From the NCBI GenBank assembly GCA_903886165.1, contig CAISLL010000110.1, positions 1 to 12,872 of the forward strand: a DNA stretch of 12,872 nt, given 5' to 3'. Position numbers and translations under genes: made by a program. The notes beneath the pieces were generated by a model. The model was not told the origin of the DNA and searched no databases. It saw nothing but the letters and a program-made list of their open reading frames with translations. This document shows, one piece after another, positions 1 to 5,814 of the stretch; position 1 is the first letter of the stretch, and the number at the start of each line of letters is the position of its first letter. Source of the stretch: an uncultured beta proteobacterium. GTDB lineage: Bacteria > Pseudomonadota > Gammaproteobacteria > Burkholderiales > Burkholderiaceae_C.

Positions 1-1015
1 CATTGTCGATACACCACGCAAGCGGTTGGTAATAACAGGCGTCGAAGTGCAGACAGTCCACTCGCTCCAGCGCGCCCCAATAGCGGCCATAGGCGACGCG
101 CACGGATTTCTCATGCTGATGTTTGACTCTAGCCCCGACGCAGCTTTCGTTAATTGCTATCAAGCTGCTAGCTATTGGCTGTTCATCGCGCTCGGCGGTG
201 AACAGCAACCAGTCGTCGGGCATGTGCGCGGCCATCGCTGAAAAAAAAGACCGGTTCAGGTAGGGTGCGTTGCCGTGTTCAAGGTAGGTGCGCTCGTAAC
301 AACGGTAGAAAAAGTCCCAGTCAGTCGGGCTGATGTCACGGCCTTGGGACAGGCGAAAGGTCACGCCGGCGTCGCTCACCTTGCGGCGTTCCTGGCGGAT
401 TTTCTTGCGCTTGTCAGGGGCGAGGGATGCCAAAAAATCGTCAAAGTCAGCGTAGCCCGACGGACTGTTTTGCCAGTGAAACTGCACCGTGTGGCGTTGC
501 ATCATGCCCACCGACTGGCAGGCTTGCAGGTCGTCTGCGCTGGCAAACAGGCAGTGCAGGCCGGACAAGCCTTGTGACTCACACCATTCGATGAGACCTT
601 GGGCCAACAACGCACGGTCCTGCGGCGTGTGTGCCAGCAACCTGGCCCCCGGCACTGGCGTGAAAGGCACCGCCACCACGGCCTTTGGAAAGTAGGCCAC
701 GCCATGCTGGGCGTAGGCATTGGCCCAGCCAAAGTCAAACACATATTCGCCGTGTGAATGGGTTTTAAGGTACAGCGCGCAGGCACCCACCAGTTGGCCA
801 CTGCGCTCCAGCAGCACAAAACGGGGCGTCCAACCGGTGCGCGGCGTGGCACAGCCGGTGCTGTGCAGTGCCGCCAGGTAGGCATGCTGCATGAAGGGAG
901 TGGCATCCGCCTGCGCAAAAAGCAGCGCGTTCCACTGGTCGGCATCCACCTCACGCGGGGAATCCACGACCCGAATGACATAATCAGGTGCGTCGGGAGG
1001 CCTGTTGTTTCCCAT
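1..1015 (-). CDS. FemAB/GNAT-like acyltransferase family protein (PF04339 type), 3'-truncated by window edge
   Basis: The reverse-strand frame stays open from an ATG at 1015-1013 to base 1, giving 338 complete codons; the C-terminus lies outside the window. The protein starts MGNNRPPDAPDYVIRVVDSP. It has features I associate with the PF04339 (former DUF482) GNAT/FemAB-like family: QADATPFMQHAYL near residue 35, YVFDFGWANAYAQHG near 90-105, the basic stretch LAPDKRKKIRQERRKV near 197-212, and YGRYWGALE followed by DCLHFDACYYQPL near the truncated end. Homologues are about 370-400 residues, so roughly 40-60 residues are missing. The family resembles peptidoglycan-modifying acyltransferases, but the substrate is unknown. 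One oddity is the stretch from about residue 287 to 304 (ESCVGARVKHQHEKSV), which separates two conserved strands and looks inserted; its DNA resembles an interspersed repeat. The gene diverges from nadE with 19 bp between start codons. A purine-rich GAGTGAG precedes the ATG as a weak ribosome site. Confidence 0.85.
   Translation of the reverse strand, partial: MGNNRPPDAPDYVIRVVDSPREVDADQWNALLFAQADATPFMQHAYLAALHSTGCATPRTGWTPRFVLLERSGQLVGACALYLKTHSHGEYVFDFGWANAYAQHGVAYFPKAVVAVPFTPVPGARLLAHTPQDRALLAQGLIEWCESQGLSGLHCLFASADDLQACQSVGMMQRHTVQFHWQNSPSGYADFDDFLASLAPDKRKKIRQERRKVSDAGVTFRLSQGRDISPTDWDFFYRCYERTYLEHGNAPYLNRSFFSAMAAHMPDDWLLFTAERDEQPIASSLIAINESCVGARVKHQHEKSVRVAYGRYWGALERVDCLHFDACYYQPLAWCIDN
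106..176 (-). repeat. Possible interspersed repeat inserted in frame in the FemAB-like gene
   Basis: On the minus strand this stretch reads AATAGCTAGCAGCTTGATAG, then AATTAACGAAAGCTGCG, then GGGGCTAGAGTC. The spaced motifs TAGCAGCTTG and GGGCTAGAG resemble an intergenic repeat I recall from Comamonadaceae genomes (AGCTGCT...GGGCTAGAG type). The bases are lower in GC than the flanking coding sequence and fall exactly where the protein has extra residues compared with the family as I remember it. The reading frame remains open through it. That it is a true repeat is an inference from memory; no second copy is visible in this window. Confidence 0.35.
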
Positions 1016-1034
1016 GTAGTCTCACTCGTTTTTT
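1016..1034. promoter_or_regulatory. Very short divergent start region between FemAB-like gene and nadE
   Basis: Only 19 bp separate the two divergent start codons, so any dedicated promoters must lie within the opposite gene's coding sequence. On the minus strand a weak hexamer pair, TTGGGC and TCATAA with 17 bp between, lies inside the first nadE codons at about 1033-1061. For nadE no convincing promoter is seen; a lone CATAAT occurs at 979-984. No Shine-Dalgarno sequence precedes the nadE ATG: the upstream bases are TCACTCGTTTTTT. Confidence 0.3.
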
Positions 1035-2711
1035 ATGACACTCAAAATCTGTGTGGCCCAACTCAACCTGGTGGTGGGTGACCTGGCCGGAAATGCGCAA
1101 AAAATTATCACCGCTGCGCAGGCCGCCTACCAGGACGGCGCCCGCCTGGTGCTGACGCCGGAGTTGTCAATTTGTGGCTACGCCGCGGAAGACTTGTTTT
1201 TGCGCTCGGCCTTCATTGGCGCCAGTGATGATGCCGTGAAAGTGGTGGCCGATGCACTGGCCGGGCTCAAAGACCTTAGCGTGGTGGTGGGGCACCCAAC
1301 CGGGGGTGACCAGCGCACCCGCTCGGTGGCAGTGCAGAGTCGTTTCAACACGGCAAGTGTGCTGCGTGAGGGACGGGTGGTGGCGACCTATGCGAAACGC
1401 GAACTGCCGAACTACCAGGTGTTTGACGAGCGCCGTTATTTCACTCCGGGACAAGATGTGTGCGTCTTTGAGGCGGGGGAGGAGGGTGCGCGTGTCAGGG
1501 TCGGTTTGCTGATTTGTGAAGATGCATGGTTTGAAGCACCCGCGCGCGACACGGCATGCGCTGGTGCTGAACTGCTGGCAGTGATCAACGCCTCACCGTT
1601 TCATGTCGGCAAAGGCAATGAGCGTGAACAGATGATGCGTGAGCGGGTATTGGCGTACGGATTGCCGATTGTTTACGCGCATCTGGTGGGCGGGCAGGAT
1701 GAAGTGGTGTTTGAAGGACATTCATTTGCCTTGAATGCCGATGGCAAGCTGGCGGGTCGCGCCCCGAGTTTTGTAGAAAATCGGCTTCTGGTCCTTGTCA
1801 ATAAAGTGCGTGAAGCTATTCATTTGGAAGCGCTTATCGAGCCGGACCGCACACCGGATGCGGATCTGTGGGATGCGCTGGTGCTGGGCGTGCGTGACTA
1901 CATCAACAAAAATGGTTTTCCGGGCGTGTTGCTCGGATTGTCCGGCGGCATTGACTCGGCGCTGGTGCTGGCGATTGCTGTGGACGCTTTAGGCAAGGAT
2001 CGGGTGCGCACCGTGATGATGCCGTCGCCTTACACGGCTGACATCAGCTGGATTGACGCGCGTGAGATGGCGGCTCGAATGGGCGTGCGTTACGACGAAC
2101 TGTCCATCGTGCCCGAGTTTGATGCGTTCAAGGCCACGCTTGCGGCTGAGTTCAGAGGCTTGGCGGAGGACACCACAGAGGAAAACATCCAGGCGCGGAT
2201 TCGCGGTACCTTGCTGATGGCGCTGAGCAACAAGTTTGGCAGCATTGTGCTCACCACCGGCAACAAGTCAGAAATGGCCACCGGTTATTGCACGCTTTAT
2301 GGCGACATGGCGGGTGGTTTTGCGGTCATCAAGGATTTGTTGAAAACAACTGTGTTTCGGCTGGCACGCTGGCGCAATGCCCATGATCCCTATGGCACCG
2401 GGCAGGCGCCGATTCCTGAACGCATCATCACCCGCCCGCCAAGTGCCGAGTTGCGACCGGACCAGACCGACCAGGACAGCCTGCCGCCTTATGAAGTGCT
2501 GGATGCGATTCTGGAGCGTTATATGGAAAACGATGAAAGCATCGAGCAGATCATCGCCGCCGGTTTTGCGCCTGCAGTGGTGGAGCGGGTCACCTGGCTG
2601 ATCAAGGTCAACGAGTACAAACGGCGCCAGTCACCTGTAGGGATTCGTGTGACGCATCGCAGCTTTGGCAAGGATTGGCGTTATCCTATAACCAACAAGT
2701 TTCGAGCCTGA
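1035..2711 (+). CDS. nadE: Glutamine-dependent NAD+ synthetase (NadE)
   Basis: This 558-residue cytosolic enzyme amidates nicotinic acid adenine dinucleotide to NAD+ in the last step of NAD+ synthesis, using glutamine as ammonia donor. An N-terminal nitrilase-type glutaminase domain (about 1-255) shows the expected triad: Glu43 in TPELSICGY, Lys121 in AKRELPNY and Cys161 in LLICEDAW. The C-terminal synthetase domain (about 275-558) has the ATP pyrophosphatase loop SGGIDSA at 303-309 and TTGNKSEMATGY at about 407-418. Full length and an intact triad point to the glutamine-dependent form rather than the short ammonia-dependent one. The start MTLKICVAQLN fits the family, although no Shine-Dalgarno is visible before it. 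glnB follows after 51 bp on the same strand, and no terminator is evident between them, so they are probably co-transcribed. Confidence 0.97.
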   Translation: MTLKICVAQLNLVVGDLAGNAQKIITAAQAAYQDGARLVLTPELSICGYAAEDLFLRSAFIGASDDAVKVVADALAGLKDLSVVVGHPTGGDQRTRSVAVQSRFNTASVLREGRVVATYAKRELPNYQVFDERRYFTPGQDVCVFEAGEEGARVRVGLLICEDAWFEAPARDTACAGAELLAVINASPFHVGKGNEREQMMRERVLAYGLPIVYAHLVGGQDEVVFEGHSFALNADGKLAGRAPSFVENRLLVLVNKVREAIHLEALIEPDRTPDADLWDALVLGVRDYINKNGFPGVLLGLSGGIDSALVLAIAVDALGKDRVRTVMMPSPYTADISWIDAREMAARMGVRYDELSIVPEFDAFKATLAAEFRGLAEDTTEENIQARIRGTLLMALSNKFGSIVLTTGNKSEMATGYCTLYGDMAGGFAVIKDLLKTTVFRLARWRNAHDPYGTGQAPIPERIITRPPSAELRPDQTDQDSLPPYEVLDAILERYMENDESIEQIIAAGFAPAVVERVTWLIKVNEYKRRQSPVGIRVTHRSFGKDWRYPITNKFRA

Positions 2712-2762
2712 GCCTCCAATACGCTCTCGCGGCATCCCTCTTATTTTTGAACAAGGACTCCT

Positions 2763-3101
2763 ATGAAACAAATTACCGCCATCGTCAAACCTTTCAAACT
2801 TGAGGAGGTGCGTGAGGCGCTTGCCGAATGTGGCGTGACCGGGTTGACGGTGACCGAAGTCAAGGGATTTGGTCGGCAAAAAGGCCACACCGAGCTTTAC
2901 CGTGGCGCTGAATATGTGGTGGATTTTTTGCCCAAGGTCAAGATTGAGGTCGTGGTGAAAACCGAGGACGTAGACCGCTGCGTGGATGCGATCGTCAAGG
3001 CCGCACATACCGGGAAGATTGGTGATGGCAAGATATTTGTGACCGCGGTGGAACGTGTGGTTCGCATTCGAACCGGTGAACTCGACGAATCGGCGATTTG
3101 A
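2763..3101 (+). CDS. glnB: Nitrogen regulatory protein P-II
   Basis: This is the 112-residue trimeric PII signal protein, which reads 2-oxoglutarate, ATP/ADP and, through uridylylation, glutamine, and controls nitrogen enzymes and regulators. The start MKQITAIVKPFKLEEVREAL is typical. The T-loop contains Tyr51 (RGAEYVVDF), the known uridylylation site. Asp54 in the loop favours GlnB over GlnK, which usually has Asn there. The B- and C-loop regions are intact (HTGKIGDGKIFV, then VERVVRIRTGE near the end). AAGGA at 2753-2757 is a good ribosome site 5 bp before the ATG. It lies just downstream of glutamine-dependent nadE, with no amtB alongside, which also fits GlnB rather than GlnK. The gene is convergent with the RDD gene; the long inverted repeat after it may end transcription. 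Confidence 0.96.
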   Translation: MKQITAIVKPFKLEEVREALAECGVTGLTVTEVKGFGRQKGHTELYRGAEYVVDFLPKVKIEVVVKTEDVDRCVDAIVKAAHTGKIGDGKIFVTAVERVVRIRTGELDESAI

Positions 3102-3117
3102 CTCGTGTGGCCGCCTT

Positions 3118-3218
3118 ATTCGGTTTCCAAATCATTTGTGTCTAGCCGCGAAGCCGCGTGCGGTGCAGCCGCACGACAAGGCGAAGCAACAACGACACGG
3201 ATGATTTGGAAATCGAAT
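3118..3218. repeat. 101-bp imperfect inverted repeat with internal hairpin (MITE-like or bidirectional terminator-like)
   Basis: The 25-bp arms at 3118-3142 and 3194-3218 are inverted copies matching at 22 of 25 positions, sharing the core ATGATTTGGAAA and the end GACAC. Between them lies a second perfect 7-bp hairpin, CGTGCGG (3157-3163) and CCGCACG (3169-3175), with a 5-base loop. The element fills almost all of the gap between the convergent glnB and RDD genes, and its right end touches the RDD stop codon. The trinucleotide TTA flanks both ends (3116-3118 and 3218-3220). There is no long T-run, so it is not a classical terminator. No transposase lies nearby. A miniature inverted-repeat element or a cruciform-forming convergent-end structure are both possible. 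Confidence 0.6.
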
Positions 3219-3739
3219 TACGGCTTTGACGGGTTGATGTCTACCAGTTGTGTGCCCGCGAAGGCGTCATGCCAGAACTGTTTACTCGGGTGAAAGCGGC
3301 TAAGTATTGCCCAAATGGCAACCCAGCCGACAAAAATTACCACGGTTTCACCACCTTTGAGGTCAAAACCCCAGGATAGAGCCAACGGCGGTAGCACCCA
3401 TAGCCAACTCCACAGGTAGCGCGTGAGTGCACGCACTTGTGTCAGCGGTTGACCGTTGCGGTCCAGCACACGGATGTGCCAGGTTTTCATGGCCAGAGTC
3501 TGTCCTTTGGCCCAAAGCCAGACAAAATAAATACCAAACACCACAAAAAGAAACGCTTGCAGCGCATGGCGGTTGTCCATGGCGTTTCTGGTTTGGCTAA
3601 GTGAGCCAAACAGGTAGCCGGCGATGAACACCACGCCGAACAGCAGCATGCCTTCATACAGCCAGCAGGCCATGCGGCGCAACAGGCTGGGGGCAGTCAG
3701 ATCATGACGCATGGGGGATTTGGCGCTAATTTGAACCAT
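3218..3739 (-). CDS. RDD family membrane protein
   Basis: This 173-residue inner-membrane protein has the RDD-family pattern: APSLLRRMACWLYEGMLLFGVVF at 17-38 (the Arg of RDD at 21/22), AKGQTLAMKTWHIRVLDRNG at about 77-96, and LSRFHPSKQFWHDAFAGTQLV at the C-terminus with its Asp at 158. The first Asp position is Glu29. Hydrophobic segments lie at about 28-47, 60-77, 106-122 and 131-147. The molecular role of this subgroup is unknown; some other RDD proteins have been linked to ion transport. The ATG at 3739 overlaps the end of the DUF3106 gene by 14 bp, which suggests translational coupling as the last gene of the sigma-factor operon. Its stop codon abuts the inverted repeat at 3118-3218. The family call is firm; the function is open. 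Confidence 0.9.
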   Translation of the reverse strand: MVQISAKSPMRHDLTAPSLLRRMACWLYEGMLLFGVVFIAGYLFGSLSQTRNAMDNRHALQAFLFVVFGIYFVWLWAKGQTLAMKTWHIRVLDRNGQPLTQVRALTRYLWSWLWVLPPLALSWGFDLKGGETVVIFVGWVAIWAILSRFHPSKQFWHDAFAGTQLVDINPSKP

Positions 3740-4517
3740 AAGCCATCCCGGATGCAGGGATTTTTGGGGCCTTAGGCGGTTCCGGCGGTTTGGGCAGCGT
3801 CAGCAAGGTGTTCTTGCTCAAGGTTGACTGTGGCAAGGGCAGGGGGATACCCGCCGCATTTTTCTGTACCGGCAATCGGTTGATCTTGTCAGACGCGACG
3901 GGCTGTGCTGCCAGCGCGGTTCTGGGTGGCTTGGCTTGCGAGGACAATGCCAGCGCCTGCCTTTCCTGGGTGCTGAGCGATTGGTATGCTTGCCATTGTT
4001 CACTTTTTTGTTCTGGTGCGACTTTTTTCGACTCCGCAAAATTCAATCTAGCCTGTTCCCGCTGTTTCGGGCTGAGTGTTGCCCATTGCGCCATGCGGGC
4101 ATGCAGCTTTGCCCGGTCGGTCGGGCTCATTTGCGTGTAACTGGTACTGAGTGAAATCCACTTGCGTTTTTGTGGGTCACTCAGATTACCCCAGTAGCCC
4201 GCCAAAGGTTTGAGAGCATCTTTCTGAACAGCGGTCAGTGAATTCCAGTCAAGCGCCGAAAAGCCTGCAGGCAGCAGGGAGGCTACTGCACCGATTTGGG
4301 CCACGCCTGTTTTGGGTTGGCTTGCAGGCAATGCATTTTTTTGTGGTGCAGGGGCGCTTGTTGTCACCGGCGCAGACGTGGTCTGTCCATTGGACCCCTG
4401 GGCAAAGCCTGGCAGGGTTGGTGCTGTCAGGCTGACCAGAAGCAGCAGCAAAGTTATCGAGCTTTGTCTGGTTTGTCCTTCGTCCGGATATGAAGGCTTG
4501 GAAGATTTCAATGGCAT
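3726..4517 (-). CDS. DUF3106 family exported protein
   Basis: The protein has 263 residues from the ATG at 4517; a TTG one codon upstream (4520) is an alternative that sits closer to the AGGAA ribosome site. A basic N-region followed by SITLLLLLVSLTAPTLPGFA and a likely signal-peptidase site after Ala39 suggests export to the periplasm. The core (about 90-195) carries repeated helical motifs of the kind L-S/T-x-x-Q/D-R-x-x-W: LTAVQKDALKPLAGYWGNLS, then QKRKWISLS, then MSPTDRAKLHARMAQWATLS, then PKQREQARLNFAESK. This is the DUF3106 signature. The C-terminus (about 218-263) is proline-rich and probably unstructured. The helical LTP-type repeats resemble periplasmic CpxP/heavy-metal sensor proteins only loosely. 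The gene lies between DUF3619 (4 bp gap to the ATG) and the RDD gene (14 bp overlap). Function is unknown. Confidence 0.85.
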   Translation of the reverse strand: MPLKSSKPSYPDEGQTRQSSITLLLLLVSLTAPTLPGFAQGSNGQTTSAPVTTSAPAPQKNALPASQPKTGVAQIGAVASLLPAGFSALDWNSLTAVQKDALKPLAGYWGNLSDPQKRKWISLSTSYTQMSPTDRAKLHARMAQWATLSPKQREQARLNFAESKKVAPEQKSEQWQAYQSLSTQERQALALSSQAKPPRTALAAQPVASDKINRLPVQKNAAGIPLPLPQSTLSKNTLLTLPKPPEPPKAPKIPASGMAYGSN

Positions 4518-4521
4518 CAAG

Positions 4522-4965
4522 CTAGGGTTCCTGGCGGTTGCTCATTTTCAGAAACTGGGCGAAGCCCGCGTCTACATATGCTGCTGGTGGAAGGTCGTCG
4601 GTCAAAAGGGCGGCGTCAATGTCAGCCAATTCACGCGCTCCCAGTTCGTCTTGAACCGCATTGATGACCAACAGGCCGGCTGCCAATACCAGCAACAAGC
4701 CGGCACTACCAAGCCTGTTCCACCAGGGAGAGTGGCCACCGGAGTGGCCTGCAGTAAGGGTTGCAGTATGTGCCTGCCGGAACACCGCTGCCGCGTCTTG
4801 CAGCACGATCTGCTGACGCTTTTCCAAAGCTCGAACGCGGGCAACACGAAGACGTTCGGTGATGTCGTGGGGCAGTTGTTCGGTGGATTGCGTCAAACGC
4901 GCCGTGATGCGTATTCCAAAGGTGTCAGCGTCATGTTCTGCGTGACACCTGGCTTGGTGGTTCAT
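4522..4965 (-). CDS. DUF3619 single-pass membrane protein, candidate anti-sigma factor
   Basis: This 147-residue protein has a charged N-terminal half (about 1-80, Arg/Gln/Glu-rich, including ITERLRVARVRALEKRQQIV at 35-54). One hydrophobic helix follows at about 86-104 (SAGLLLVLAAGLLVINAV), preceded by WWNR, then a short acidic tail with DLPPAAYVDAGFAQFLK at 124-140. That architecture, cytoplasmic domain, one membrane helix and short periplasmic tail, is that of many anti-sigma factors. Its ATG overlaps the stop of the upstream sigma-factor gene by 4 bp (ATGA), so the two are translationally coupled. The match to DUF3619 comes from its position and the C-terminal LPPxAYxDxGFxxFL pattern. An anti-sigma role is inferred from context and topology; the protein lacks an obvious zinc-binding HxxxCxxC motif. 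Confidence 0.8.
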   Translation of the reverse strand: MNHQARCHAEHDADTFGIRITARLTQSTEQLPHDITERLRVARVRALEKRQQIVLQDAAAVFRQAHTATLTAGHSGGHSPWWNRLGSAGLLLVLAAGLLVINAVQDELGARELADIDAALLTDDLPPAAYVDAGFAQFLKMSNRQEP

Positions 4966-5525
4966 AACTTGATGCCTTTCAAATTCAAAGCTTTGGACAA
5001 AGCTTGCAAAGCACGAAAACAGTGTGTCTTCACGCTGCCTTCCGAGCAGCCCATGGTTGTTGCCGTTTCGGCGACGTCCATATCCTCCCAGTAACGCATC
5101 AGAAACGCTTCCCGTTGACGATGGGGCAACAACAACAATGCATCTTCTATCAGACGAAGGGTTTGCGCACGTTGGCTGTTTGTTTCGGGATTGTCAAACA
5201 TTGCAGCTGGTTCTGCAGTGGAGAGGTTTTCCAGAATGTCAAAGCTGTCATCGTCGTCTGGCTGGAAGTCGCTGTAAGGAGAAAAAAGCGCATTCTTGAC
5301 CTTTTGTCGTCTGAACCAGTCCATGGTCGTGTTGCCAAGGATACGCTGAAACAGCATAGGCAATTCGTCCGCCGGTTTATGGCCATAGTGCTCTGCCAAT
5401 TTCATCATGCTGTCCTGAACGATGTCGAGGGCGGACTCATCGTTGCGAACGTGGTAGTTTGTGCGCTTGAAGGCGCGCTTCTCCACGCTTTTCAGAAAAT
5501 CAGAGAGTTCAGCGAGCGTGGCCAA
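4962..5525 (-). CDS. ECF-like sigma-70 family RNA polymerase sigma factor
   Basis: The 187-residue protein contains sigma region 2 at about 5-85 (ELSDFLKSVEKRAFKR, ALDIVQDSMMKLAEHY, TTMDWFRRQKVKN) and region 4 at about 124-180 (LLLLPHRQREAFLMRYWEDM, VAETATTMGCSEGSVKTH with a helix-turn-helix). An acidic linker (QPDDDDSFDILEN) lies between them. With no region 1 or 3 it belongs to the group IV/ECF type. The start is TTG at 5525: an in-frame TGA sits four codons upstream (5537-5535), and the next in-frame Met (residue 40) would remove half of region 2. No Shine-Dalgarno precedes the TTG, so initiation is probably weak. It heads a tight operon with DUF3619, DUF3106 and RDD genes. Which promoters it serves cannot be told from the window. 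Confidence 0.9.
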   Translation of the reverse strand: MATLAELSDFLKSVEKRAFKRTNYHVRNDESALDIVQDSMMKLAEHYGHKPADELPMLFQRILGNTTMDWFRRQKVKNALFSPYSDFQPDDDDSFDILENLSTAEPAAMFDNPETNSQRAQTLRLIEDALLLLPHRQREAFLMRYWEDMDVAETATTMGCSEGSVKTHCFRALQALSKALNLKGIKL

Positions 5526-5814
5526 GAGTTGTCGTCAGAGAAAAATGAGAGCATTGAAAGAAGCTGTCGCTGGCGTTCTGAGTGGGGTCAGTTTTGGTTT
5601 TGCGCGCTGCATTATTGCACCAGGGCATGTCAGCGGCTGAATGCTTGCTGCGGACAATGCCATAATGTCGGCTGCTAATTAACGCAAACGGGTCAAGGTC
5701 CGGCGCAAAAATCAATGCGCTCATGGTTTTGGCCTTAAGTTTCAATGCAACATCAAAAGTGTTTGCAAAGAAGCACCCAAGGTTTTTCGTCAGAGAAATT
5801 CACAAAGGTTCATC
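5526..5814. promoter_or_regulatory. Divergent regulatory region between sigma operon and ilvB
   Basis: This 289-bp region must hold promoters for both directions. For ilvB the best candidate is an extended -10, TG-C-CATAAT at 5658-5666 on the plus strand, with no good -35; it would leave a leader of about 140 nt. For the sigma operon a TG-C-AATAAT occurs on the minus strand near 5612-5620, also without a clear -35. A 12-bp direct repeat, TCGTCAGAGAAA, occurs at 5532-5543 (next to the sigma start) and 5787-5798 (next to the ilvB start). I see no GC-rich stem with a T-run before ilvB, so attenuation is not supported there. Promoter calls are weak. Confidence 0.35.

Noticed and set aside
502..981. 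159-codon minus-strand frame starting MSFGSWIPRV
   Set aside because: It is in a different minus-strand frame from the FemAB-like gene, which has clear family motifs and remains open to the window edge. The Trp/Cys/Arg-rich translation looks like a shadow.
3105..3293. 62-codon plus-strand frame after glnB
   Set aside because: It spans the inverted repeat and the antisense end of the RDD gene, with no ribosome site or family motif.
4312..5094. 260-codon plus-strand open frame across DUF3106, DUF3619 and the sigma gene
   Set aside because: It runs antisense to three recognisable genes, has no domain I can identify and its composition is that of a mirror frame.
5545..5640. Possible ilvB leader peptide (31 codons, eight Val/Ile/Leu)
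   Set aside because: Branched-chain codons are scattered rather than clustered, the best ilvB promoter lies downstream of it, and no terminator stem with a T-run precedes ilvB.
5509..5745. 78-codon minus-strand frame between the sigma gene and ilvB
   Set aside because: It overlaps the sigma start, has no ribosome site or recognisable motif and covers the expected promoter region.
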